NCBI GenBank assembly: GCA_013115135.1
Contig: JABANP010000412.1
Span: 1-49,030, forward strand
Direction: 5' to 3'
Length of the DNA: 49,030 nucleotides
Source: Perkinsus olseni
Lineage: Eukaryota; Perkinsozoa; Perkinsida; Perkinsidae
Within the stretch, counting starts at the first letter, position 1. Every line of letters starts with the position of its first letter. The notes under the pieces are model-generated. The model was given only the letters and a program-made list of their open reading frames with translations. It was not told the DNA's origin and did no database searches. The position numbers were made by a program, and so were the translations under genes. Positions 39,911 to 49,030 of the stretch are shown here, piece by piece.

Positions 39911-42900
39911 ACAGTGTAGTCACCAATACAAGTGTAGTTGGTGTAGGCCAAGTCGTAGAGGGAAGCCTTCATTTGACAGAAGGCCTTACTTATATCGGAA
40001 GCCACGAAGTAGCGAAAGCCTCTCAGTTGTAGTAGGGTGCCTTGTAAGTCGTTCTGAGTTCGGCCGCCACGTAGTAGGTACTTGTTCAGTGCTCTGTAGT
40101 CTAGCACAATTCTGCACGGGGTAGTAGGGTGATTATCCCTAAATACCGTGTGTGCAGGGGTATAGTGCTTGGGCTTCATTACCGTAGTACCCTCGTAGTG
40201 AGTGCCCTTAGTGAGCCTATCCCAAGCTTGCTGGCATTGGTCAAAAGAAGGACCCTTATTGTAGTCGTCCAGGGCGTTGTTCTGCACTATAGTACAGAAC
40301 CCACGATCGAGATAGGTCTTCAGAGCTTGTTGAAAGGCTTCGACTTGAGCAGTCGTCAGTCGTTTAGTAGACCGAGCACCACGAGCGGCTGCTTGACGGT
40401 AGTTCATTGGTGGTCTACTAGAGTCCTTCCACGAGGCACGTACGACCGGTCTTCCGAGTGGGGTAGTCTCATCATAAGCCCACTCGCGTCGCAGTGCTTC
40501 CCACGGAGGCAGATTGTCTTCGTCACATAGTTGGTCTTCTTCGTCGCCCGAGTCATCGTCGTCGTAGTTGGCCACGGTGGTATCAGACAAGCCGTAGCTA
40601 GTAGTATTCGATACACCGTAACCATTTTTGGGGGGTAGTGAACCTTTGACCTCCGCTGTAGTAATCTGATGAACGGAGGTAGTAGTACTGGTTCTGTTCC
40701 TCCCGTGGTTACATGGGCCTTGGCCACGAATCAATGAGCGATCATTGATTGCAGTAGTATCAGTATCAGGATACAATACCGGGAACCAAGGCGTAGTAGG
40801 CGGCAACGTGAAGCCATTGTAGTGAAGGGTGTCACATTGCTCTTGCAGGCATAGTTGGTTGATATATTTGATCTTGTAGTTGGTGAGGTAGTCGTCTTGG
40901 TCTTTAGTGGCTTCTAAAGATGGCTCTTCTTCTACAGAGCGGGTAGGCACTTGCTCAGTCTCACAGGGTTTGTCATAGTTGGTCTCGATGTGGTAACCAT
41001 CGGGCCCTAGTATAATGCATGTCTTTAGTAGAGACATAGTCGGGCAGCCGAGGATAACTGGTGTAGTAAGCGAGACCGTCGTGACTAGGAAGGTATCGAC
41101 CTGGGTATTACTAGGAGTAGAAACCCGAAGCCGCACCGTTCCTATAGTACTTAAGTGACCACCGTTAGCAGCACTTAGTGAATTGGGTATAGTAGTCTCA
41201 AGGACAGCATCTGGGGCTACGCAGTTGAGGCAGTCCGCAGTAATTAGTGAGACGTCCGCTCCAGTGTCGTAGATAGCGATAACCTCAGTATCCTCGATAG
41301 TAACATACCCGGTCATCATGCCTTCACGATGTCGTACACGAGGGTCCGGAGTTGGAGGTCGATCTCGAGTGCGACATAGTGTGTGGCAGTGGTAGTTCTC
41401 AGAAGATGCCGCGTCGTCGAGAAAGGTAGCATGGACATTAGTATTAGCTCTAGTCCTTGCCGGAGTGCGAGACTGTGCAGCTCTCGTAGTTGGTGTTGGC
41501 GACCTACGCGGTGGGTCATGAGTGCCCCTCGCAGTAGTCGGTAGTTTAGCGCCGCATACATAAGCCAGATGCCCCGGATGATTACACCGATGACAGACAA
41601 TCCGTTCGGTATTTACACGGCAGGCATCTGTAGTGTGGTTAGGGTTGCCGCAGATCTTACAGCGATCGGCTAGTTCTGCGGGAGTAGTCTCCTCACAGTT
41701 CTTGGCCGAATGCCCGTCCTGATGGCAACGAAAGCAGGTGAAACCAGTGGCGTCGTTCTTGATGGCTAGTAGATGTTGTATCGAGTAGTCATCGTCATAG
41801 AGCTCGTCTCCGTCGACAAAGTTGACAGATCGAGCTTGTTGTGGGCGAGACCTCTGAGGACTAGTCGAGCTCCTCGGTGTGTAGTCAGTGCGGGAAACCC
41901 GTCCACCACGGGACTCGACCGATGAGTCCCTAGGTCTAAACTGATCAGGCCGACCTTGACCCTTGGGATAGTAAGGAGCCGAGGACTTAGTCGCATCCTT
42001 AGTCTCATAATCGACGCCATAGTAGTTGGTCAGCTGCTTGTGATGGAGTAAGACACGGTCTCTGAACTGCTCAAAAGACATGTCGTCGTTCATGAGGTCC
42101 ACGTCTAGTCTCTGTCGTAGTAGCATAGATCTCAGACCCTTGTGGAGTCTTAGTTTGAGATCACGATATGGAACAGGGGAGCCGAGAGCATATAGTTCAG
42201 AGGCCATAGTCTCCAATCTCTGTATGAACTTGTAGACGGTACCACCTTCTTGAACACAGTGGGCCAGATCATCACTAGTGCGTTGAACATGGCCGAGAGT
42301 GTCGTAGTGATACCTCAGCCGTTCAAGTAGTTGTTGTAGTTGGCGGGCGTAAGAACGGTGGCACCTAGTGGGAGGTTGTATCCCATCAGTCAGGACACTC
42401 CACACGTACGAAGTAGTGTAGCGCTTAAGCCACAAATATCGTACGACATCTGGATGACCTTCCGTTTCCGTGTACATAGTTTCAATGAAACTAGTACCGG
42501 AGCGGTTGTCTTCACAACCCTTGAAGATAGTCCTAGGCTTAAGACTATCGACCACACGCTCCGCCGAGTCGTAGTCCTTGATGGAGACTGGGGCAGAACA
42601 AGAGTAGTTGCTGCATCCCTCGCACCAACCGTAGTGGGCCATTCCCCTCTTACGAGGAACGTAGAAGGGGCTTGGTGAAACTGCAGGCAGTAGTGGTCCA
42701 ACCAGGGGATAGCCTTCAGCGTGATGTGGGGGTACACCAGGCTGTGGATACATGTAGTTGGCATGATCCTGGCGTAGTTGAGGTTGGCCACGTTGGTATG
42801 GTTGATGCTTAGTCGGGTCCCCGGAAGGGGATCTTGGATAGTTATTGCTTAGTTCATACTCCACAGGATAGTAGTTGTATTGTTGCCCGTGGGGTTGGCG

Positions 42901-43554
42901 ATGAACTTGGTCAGTTGGATGCTGTTGTGGGCGTCCAGGCACATAGTATGATGGAGACAACTGAGGGGCACCAAATGCACGGTAGCCGTTGTTGATCTCC
43001 AAAGGTATGTAGTGTGGTGGTACATAGTGCGGTGGAGGTGGTGGTAGTAGCTGAGCTCGGTGATCAGTGGGCACCGGATGTTGGCCACGTTGGTGTATGT
43101 TCCTCGGCCACTCGTCAGCCAAAGCCATATCACCATCACCGCGTGTAGTAGGCACGCCACCATGTAATGGAGCAGGAGCGTTAATCCTTAGTGGAGGCAC
43201 CGATGTAGAATTCCCCTCAACGTTCTCGATGTGCAGCCCCTGAGGAACTGAGTGGTGTTGGGCAGCAGACAGATTAGGTTGGCGTAGTGGAGGAGGTAGA
43301 CCACGACTAGTTCGGCTGCCATCGGCCTCGTCCTCGGTAGTGCGGAGAGTAGGCGGTTGCCTTCCACTAGTAGCATTAGTGGGAAGGACTAGTGGGGGGT
43401 GAACAACAACGTCGTCAATAGTAGGGTCGCCACCAGCAGGTGGCGGGCGTTGTTCACCTTGCTGCTCCTGTAGTCCGCCTTGTAGTGGGGTCAAACCATC
43501 TCCAAGGCGAAGGTTGGGATTGTTCTGGGGGTCAGCGTGACGAGAGTAGTCCAT
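39805..43554 (-). pseudogene. Gag, protease and RT start of element 3
   Basis: A 1249-codon frame from an ATG. The N-terminal third is rich in Pro, Gln and His. Three regular CCHC knuckles follow (CFRC..H..C, CKIC..H..C, CHRC..H..C, each CX2CX4HX4C). The protease has YDTGAD. The RT begins with RIVLDYRALN and ASDISKAF. The frame runs off into an unnatural tail after CIGDYTVC; the proper continuation (FGTTSAPNF) is in the next frame. Confidence 0.82.
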
Positions 43555-43773
43555 AGTGTAGACACAGGAAGTCGCTGATAAAGTCGTTCTGCAATCCCTT
43601 TACGCAACGAGGAGATGGTAGAGAAACCATAGAAAGTTGTAGCACCAGGGATAAGACCAAGGCCTAGTCCGCTGGTGACTGGATCGTGGTTTTACGCACT
43701 CACCAGATTTTAAATAGCACTACAGGCATGGGTCCGGCCGAGTAGTGACTAACAAGTAGTAGAACCACAAGTT

Positions 43774-44010
43774 AGATTTGCAAGCTCAACAGCATAGTTG
43801 GTAATCCAACCATGACTGCCTAGTAGCGCCGGCTACTAAACAGATTTGCAAGCTCATCAGCACTATCAGATCGGGAAAGGGCCTTCACTGATAGTGACTG
43901 ACTAGTAGCGCCGGCTACGAGCCAGATTCACAACCTCGGTAGTATTGCAGTGTGCGAACAAGTTCGCATAGGCTGCAACAACTGACTAGTACCACTTCTA
44001 GTCAGGTTTT
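43774..44010. repeat. Hairpin repeat array 1 in the element 3 leader
   Basis: Three units begin AGATTTGCAAGCTCA (43774, 43842) or AGATTCACAACCTC (43924). Each carries its own hairpin: AGTTGG/CCAACC; CACTATCAG/CTGATAGTG (9 bp, 43861-43869 with 43888-43896); and TGCGAAC/GTTCGCA. Two units end with GTAGCGCCGGCTAC, itself a small hairpin. Confidence 0.7.
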
Positions 44011-44439
44011 CGCTGTGCTGAACATAAAATTGATAACCTGGCCGTCGTAGTGGGAGTTCACCTATTGGCGTAGCGAAGGTCCCTTTGCCTCGGGCGCTAG
44101 TAACCGGCGACGTCTCCGAAAGTTTTTGGAATCACTAGTGAGAGCCAGCAACAGATAGCTCACTAGTGACCCAAGGGTAGGCATTGACTGCCACCTGGGC
44201 TCTCCCCAGTGTTTACGTACCCTTAGTACCTGGCTTGTTGTGAATGTGATTAATTGATTAGTCACTAGTGGAAACTTCACGTGCCAGACCTCAAACAATA
44301 GTGGTTATCTACATCAACTTAATGCTTAATCATCTCAGCTGTCACTTCTATTCTTGAAGTAGTCAGCAAAGTCATAGTGAATATAAACATAAATGGTACC
44401 ATATAGTATAGCATAGTGGATTGTGAATAGTATAGTGAA

Positions 44440-45125
44440 TAGGGGGCCTCTGTCAATTACCAAGAACTGGGCCAGGCCAAAAACCAAGGCCAAGAGTATA
44501 TCTCCGAAAGGCTAGTGGGGGTGTCGTGGATTCGTAGTAGGACCATCAAGATAAATCAGATATCTCGACCACGTTGTAGCGTCCCATCACATAGCCTAGT
44601 CGAAGCCCAACATACCGGTAGTCAAAACCAAGAACTAACGTTCGCTGTCAAATACCGAGAACGGGAACGTCACCGGTAGTTGAGGAAGTACATCAGTAGT
44701 AGAATGGTGTTTTACCGATGCCTGATATCTAGTTAGTAGCCAAACCCAAGCACTCTCGCTCAAAGCCAAATAACCAAGGACGGGAGTGTAACTAAAGAGA
44801 TATCAGTAGTCACCAGACTAGTCGCCAAAACCAAGGACTAACGCTCGTAGCCAAAACCAAGGACGAGAGCGTGACTAGTAAGGTGTTAAGAGCCATCAGA
44901 CTAGTCGCCAAAAACCAAGGACGAGCGTCCGCTGCCAATTACCAAGAACTCGGACGTGACTAGTAAGATGGTGCAGAGGAGTAAAACCATAGCCGCACTA
45001 GTGTCAAAACCAAGAACTACGTCCACGGCCAATACCAAGGTCTGGGACGCTACTAGTGCAGCAGAACTTGACGTGGTATAAATGACATAGTACCCAGAGT
45101 CAAAACCAAGAACAGGCGCAACACC
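44440..45125. repeat. Covarying stem-loop array 2 in the element 3 leader
   Basis: About six units share the plan outer stem, CCAAAACCAAGRAC-type loop, inner stem, second such loop, inner stem, outer stem. The stems differ in sequence but pair in each unit. Inner: ACGTTC/GAACGT, CACTCTCG/CGGGAGTG, ACGCTC/GAGCGT, CGTCCG/CGGACG, CGTCC/GGACG, AGGCGC/GCGCCT. Outer: ACCGGT, CTGATATCT/AGATATCAG, ACTAGT twice, GCACTAGT/ACTAGTGC. About a dozen ACCAAG motifs occur in the array. Confidence 0.78.
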
Positions 45126-45928
45126 AAGCGCCTCCGAGTAGTAGAGGTCATAAATATCCTTCTACCAACGGCTAGTCACCCCCATCTGGCAGTGTGACAT
45201 CACCGTTGAAGGCAGGTAGTGCAGGATGGTGTCATAGTGCTCACGTCTTTCTGATAATAGAGGTGTCACTATACCTCCCAAGTCGTAGTGGTCAGTCTCC
45301 TCAGCAAGAATGCTAAGGGTAGCCCACTGTCGTCAAGAACAGTTGGAAACCTGTATAGTAACCCGACTCGTAGTAGTGGGACAAGTAGGGACGAGTCTGG
45401 CAGTCTGCAAGTAGTTCAGGCTCCCTCAATACTTCTTCTGCTGAATGACCTGCTACAACCCTTCGCGATAAGGTCGTAGTAGTAAGAGTGACAAGAGCAG
45501 ACCCGTCAGTCATACTCTAGTAGTGGGTGTAAGGTAGGCTCATAATTGGCGTAGTAGGATATGAATGCCTCTGACTCCGGGGTGTCCAGCGTGCGCACGA
45601 TGAACACCGTATTGTGGTTGTGGTGGAGTAGTAGACTACACGGCAGGTTTCCCCGCCATCATGTCCACCGTGTCGTCTGTGACTACAGTCATGGTGCGTA
45701 GCTAGTGCACATGACTGTAGACCACATGGGGAGTCAGGCCGACAAGTAGTGAGTGCTCATGTACCGAGGATGAAGTTGAGTTGACGTAGTAGATGTGGTC
45801 TCCTTGGGACTGGTAGTTAGCACGGGCATAAGGTGATCAAGCTCGGGCTCGTGGTAACAGAGGGGACCCATAGAAGACCAGTCATAACTCGGCAGCGGAG
45901 CATAGCAGTAGTCGGCAGTAGGCATCAT

Positions 45929-45940
45929 ATCCCGGTAGAA
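45929..45940 (-). promoter_or_regulatory. Candidate primer binding site, element 3
   Basis: ATCCCGGTAGAA abuts the LTR start at 45941 with no gap, at the same junction as in elements 1 and 2. Confidence 0.55.
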
Positions 45941-46425
45941 TGCGCGGGTCGGCAGGCAGCGACGGTAGAGTGGTGAGAGAGGAGTAGTGCTGTGTCGCAA
46001 GCGCTGCCGAGATGGATCCGCGAGAGAACCGAATCCGGAACAAGCCACCAAATCACTAGTCTCAAATGCCAACCGATCACTAGTGGAACTCAATCCGTGC
46101 ATCACAATCGGAAGTCATACGTTGAGCGATAGTAGCCTAGGTCCTAAGAGTAGTGGCTCAAATGACTAGTAATCACCTCAAATAGTCACTAGTACTAAGT
46201 CTATTGCAGACAATAAGTAGTCCACCGTAGGAACACTAGTAGTTCTCTCCAACCGACTAGTGGAACCAACGAACGTCGAACCAACGGACCAACTGTGAAC
46301 CAACTTCGATCCAACTTCTAGTGCAAATCAGGCGAGTAGTTCAACCAGACCGTTTCAGAAAATCTAGTCGTTTCAACTAGTCCAAGGTTTGCGCCTAGTC
46401 TGGGCGCACGCGACTTTCCGCTACC
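45941..46425 (-). repeat. 5' LTR of element 3, cut by element 4
   Basis: It matches 33501-33985 with few differences (for example GGCAGG/CAGCG and ACCACC changes). Similarity stops abruptly where element 4 begins with TGTAAGCGG. The missing outer part should lie beyond the far end of element 4, outside the window. Confidence 0.85.
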
Positions 46426-46774
46426 TGTAAGCGGAAGTCGTGGAGCAGCGCTTCGCTCCGCCCTCCGCGGAGCAGAATCCCTATGTCAGCTTGTCCCATT
46501 TAGGCCTTCATCTTTGTGATAATTCCCGCAGATCTTGTGGCTAAGCTGTAGAAGCTTAGTACGCTATAATATGTATCAGACTACTGAATAGATTCATAAC
46601 GATTGATTCCCATTAAGTCCTTTTGTTGGTACTACTACTGACTAAGGCCTTATCTGGTGGTATCCTGGAGTGGTTGAGTTATTCAGTTGGCGCGTGAGTT
46701 GGTTCACACACCTACTTCCTTATTATAAGGCTTATTTATATTCTTTGTGGTTGATTACACGAGTACCGACCACA
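46426..46774 (+). repeat. Presumed 5' LTR of element 4
   Basis: The left edge is the abrupt end of element 3 LTR similarity, and the right edge precedes the primer site. The second LTR is not in the window, so the limits are inferred from TG/CA ends. A GC-rich inverted region (GGAGCAGCGC with GCGGAGCAG) lies near the left end. Confidence 0.6.
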
Positions 46775-46833
46775 TATTTGGTAGCAGCTCCTTGTTCGGG
46801 TTAAGCGTATTATTGTGAACATCGACGACTACA

Positions 46834-47949
46834 ATGCCTGCTGAAAGTGGATATTCTACTCCTACGTCATCGGTACCCTCACCTCAGAAGCAAGATCTGG
46901 ATGTTGTTCGACAACAGGCGGGTATTGCCGCGAGTGAGGCTGGTTTGGAAGGTACTGCTCGGGAGTTGGCTATTAACCAGGCAGTTACCAATGCTGAGGC
47001 CTTTAATTCCTTGTTGGACTATATTTCTGCTGGGATTAAGACCAGTTCTGGTGCCGAGAGTTCTAATCAAGTTAGGCCTTCTGTCCGTCGAGAAGATGTC
47101 CGAGTCTCTATTCAGATGCCGGAAAGGTATACTGGGTCTACTGATCTGAGCTCTTGGCTCCGGCGGTACGAGAATACCGCCAATTCGGCGGGTTGGGATT
47201 CTCGTACCAAGGCTGAACGTCTTGGTACTTACCTGGCGGATGACTATTATGAATCGTGGGATGCCTACGCCACTAAGACTGATTTCGCTCAAGATTGCAA
47301 GATCATGCTGAATGTCCTAGCTCGGTGTCCTACAGATGCCACTCTTGAGAGGTTCCAGCAGCTTACTTGGAATGGCGAGACCAACCTGGCGGTATTTTTG
47401 GCTCGTGCCAAGCGCATTTTATCGGAGTATAATTCGAAGCTGCCCTCGGATCGTCAACTATCTCAGGCCTCTATGGACGAGATGATCTTGGATAAGCTTA
47501 TTTCTATGGTTCCTGGTGCTGCTAAGGCCGAGCTTCGTCGTCAAAGGCCTTCTAAGGTGGAGGATATGGTTAATATCGTTAGTGATTATTCTCCTGAAGC
47601 TGGTGTGGCTACTTCCACTCTCCAGCAGTTAGAGAAGAGGTTGGACTCCAAACTGCAGAAGGTGTTAGCCGCTGTGTCTAGGCCTTTGTCAGAGTCCGGC
47701 CAGCTCGAGAAGCTTCAGCAGCAGGTCCAGGCCTTGCAGCAACGAGGCAATGGTAGTAAAGGCCGCTCTTTTCAACGAAAGTGTGGTATTTGCTTGGGCT
47801 CTCATATGACTAAGGACTGTCCTCTTAAACAGTTCGATAGTGGTTGTTATCTTTGTGGCGGTTCTGATCATATCGCTCGTAATTGCCCTAAGTCCTTGAC
47901 TAAGAAGTCTTCTGGGGATTCTTCTAGGCCTTCCGCGTCGGGAAACTAG
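46834..47949 (+). CDS. Gag of element 4
   Basis: 371 aa from an ATG. A Gag/capsid-like helical domain spans about residues 90-250 (MPERYTGSTDLSSWLRRYE, then a LERFQQLTW segment, as in Ty3/gypsy Gag). A coiled-coil-like glutamine-rich stretch follows, then two zinc knuckles near the C-terminus (CGICLGSHMTKDC and CYLCGGSDHIARNC). The downstream pol frame is open across the Gag stop in the -1 frame, so expression by -1 frameshifting is plausible. Confidence 0.85.
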   Translation: MPAESGYSTPTSSVPSPQKQDLDVVRQQAGIAASEAGLEGTARELAINQAVTNAEAFNSLLDYISAGIKTSSGAESSNQVRPSVRREDVRVSIQMPERYTGSTDLSSWLRRYENTANSAGWDSRTKAERLGTYLADDYYESWDAYATKTDFAQDCKIMLNVLARCPTDATLERFQQLTWNGETNLAVFLARAKRILSEYNSKLPSDRQLSQASMDEMILDKLISMVPGAAKAELRRQRPSKVEDMVNIVSDYSPEAGVATSTLQQLEKRLDSKLQKVLAAVSRPLSESGQLEKLQQQVQALQQRGNGSKGRSFQRKCGICLGSHMTKDCPLKQFDSGCYLCGGSDHIARNCPKSLTKKSSGDSSRPSASGN

Positions 47950-49030
47950 CTGGGCGACTGTTATGGGGTCCCCAGTCGCCGACCCCTTTGGTAAGTCTTC
48001 GGACTTTTGGTAATGATGTTGGTATATTTTTACACGCCGAGCTTATGACCGAAGCCCAGTGTGGTATTTTGGCTAAGGCCTTTGTAGATAGTGGTAGCTG
48101 TTACAGTTTGGTGGACCGTAGATGCTTGCCGGGTGATGCTCGCATAGATCCTACTAATGTGACAGGCCTTGTAACTATAGATGAGACTCCTCTTCCTGTA
48201 CTCGGAGTGAGTCAACTTACGGTGTGTTTGTGGGATTCTCCGTCGGTGGACTGCGATCGTCACAATCACTGTGAATCCTTTTAAGATGGTATTCTTAGTT
48301 GTTGAGCGTCTAGCTCATGAGATTATTTTGGGCCATGATTTTCTGACCCATTTTGGTATGGAGCCTGGGTATAGTGAAGGCCTTCCTCTTCGTTTATTTG
48401 GTTTCCCTTCTACCCGTGAAGCTCCTCGTATACACCCTTTATTGAAGAAGACTACTATGTTGGGTGCTACGCTTCATGATTCGACGAGGTTGACTGCGGT
48501 TGGTCCTAATGATGGTGTGAGGCCTTTTCGAGGAAAGGATACGTTGTTGTCGACCTCTACTGCGAACCATCAAGAAGCCCAAGGTAGTCCTCAAGATACC
48601 TACGTTCAACATCGACATGATAAAGACTGGGAATGTTCGGTCCCTATCATCCAGACTACTGACTTTGACGCTACGCATGGGAAACTTGTATTTGCGGCTG
48701 TCAAGGATACCTCTAAGGTTAGTCCCTTGGAGGCTACCCCTCTATGCTTTCGGTCCGAGTCCTCCGACGACAAGCAGGTTGCTTCTACGCCGGAAGAGTG
48801 GCCCGGTCCTGGTGTGGAACCTGACAGTCTGCTTGACGATGATCTTGCTCAGGGCCTTGCAGTTCGCCATCCCCGACTTTACGGATGTTGGTAAGACGCT
48901 CCCCGAAGTTCCCAAGGATTCTCCAGCTTACCAGAATTTAACTAAGCTATGTGTGGAATTCGGTGACCTCTTCAAGAACCGTCCAGGCCTTTGCGAGTCG
49001 ATGGAACACTCTATCCCTCTCACGGACTCT
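47943..49030 (+). pseudogene. Protease and RT start of element 4, frame-shifted
   Basis: The first frame (to 48284) holds the protease FVDSGSCYSLVD. The protein sense moves to the next frame near 48255-48270 (TVNPFKMVFLVV, then ILGHDFLTHFGM) and again near 48865-48890, where FAIPDFTDVGK and the RT entry follow. Two shifts inside pol mean that this copy is broken or that the assembly has indels. It is truncated by the window end. Confidence 0.75.

Larger units (their letters stand above)
43555..45940 (-). other. Long non-coding leader of element 3
   Basis: 2.4 kb between the 5' LTR and gag without a conserved ORF. It holds two arrays of structured repeats, described separately, and TAGT-rich sequence between them. 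In a retroelement this region would carry packaging and dimerisation signals. Confidence 0.6.
33501..46425 (-). mobile_element. LTR retrotransposon 3, BEL/Pao-like, degenerate
   Basis: LTR sequence beginning TGCGCGGGTCGG occurs at 33501 and 45941, with near identity for about 485 bp until element 4 interrupts the right copy. The interior, on the minus strand, has a 2.4-kb leader, gag-PR-RT (43554 to 39805), the rest of RT/RNase H (39910 to 39068), RNase H/integrase (39120 to 36208) and a further ORF (35242 to 34169). Two frame changes in pol suggest a dead copy or sequence errors. SLYDPLG after the RT is BEL/Pao-like. A MITE sits between pol and the last ORF. TAGT is remarkably common along the whole element. 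Confidence 0.85.
46426..49030 (+). mobile_element. LTR retrotransposon 4, Ty3/gypsy-like, 5' part only
   Basis: A presumed 5' LTR (TG...CA, 46426-46774) is followed by TGGTAGCAGCTCC at 46779, which fits a primer site for a tRNA CCA end, probably initiator Met. Gag, a frame-shifted protease region and the start of RT follow. The final readable segment, a MEHSIPLTDS-type string, is the conserved entry to Ty3/gypsy RT. The element continues past the window end. Confidence 0.78.

Noticed and set aside
44440..45125. CRISPR-like array
   Set aside because: Repeats are imperfect, spacing varies and the stems covary; it lies in a retroelement leader of a eukaryote-like genome.

Overview
The window reads as nuclear DNA of a protist. 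It has spliced genes with very short GT-AG introns (many of 42-50 nt), no operons, and four LTR retrotransposons fill roughly half of it. The mix of BEL/Pao-like elements, AA15-like secreted proteins and tiny introns suggests an alveolate such as Perkinsus. That is inference from style; no rRNA or other marker is present to prove it.

Layout. 1-6229: LTR element 1 (BEL/Pao-like, minus strand). Its 3' LTR is cut by the window start, and a 656-bp TIR element sits in its 5' LTR. 6404-7262: a small four-exon CAP-Gly gene. 7757-10295: an eleven-exon SCP2/SCPx-type thiolase. 11907-13945: a four-exon ThDP enzyme of the acetolactate synthase family. 15706-33082: a segmentally duplicated cluster of secreted AA15-like LPMO genes: copy 1 at 15706-16533, copy 2 at 18022-18852, copy 3 at 30278-31120 and a fragment at 32826-33082. 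The cluster was later split by LTR element 2 (21644-27414, intact 1749-aa Gag-Pol, near-identical LTRs) and by a hAT-like MITE (28934-29906). 33501-46425: LTR element 3 (BEL/Pao-like, minus strand) with frameshifted gag-pol, an extra 3' ORF, an inserted hAT-like MITE and a long structured leader. 46426-49030: the 5' part of a Ty3/gypsy-like element 4 on the plus strand, inserted in the 5' LTR of element 3.

The host genes do not form one pathway. The thiolase and the acetolactate synthase-like enzyme are metabolic, the CAP-Gly protein is cytoskeletal, and the LPMO-like proteins should be secreted. Copies 1 and 2 keep both copper-brace histidines. Copy 3 has replaced both, so it is probably a non-catalytic paralogue.

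The most unusual signals are four: the double loss of the histidine brace in LPMO copy 3; a series of about six stem-loops in the element 3 leader whose stems differ in sequence yet still pair, with a constant CCAAAACCAAG-type motif in the loops; one 12-bp motif (ATCCCGGTAGAA) at the LTR/internal junction of three otherwise different retroelements, which looks like a non-canonical primer binding site; and a strong excess of TAGT throughout element 3.
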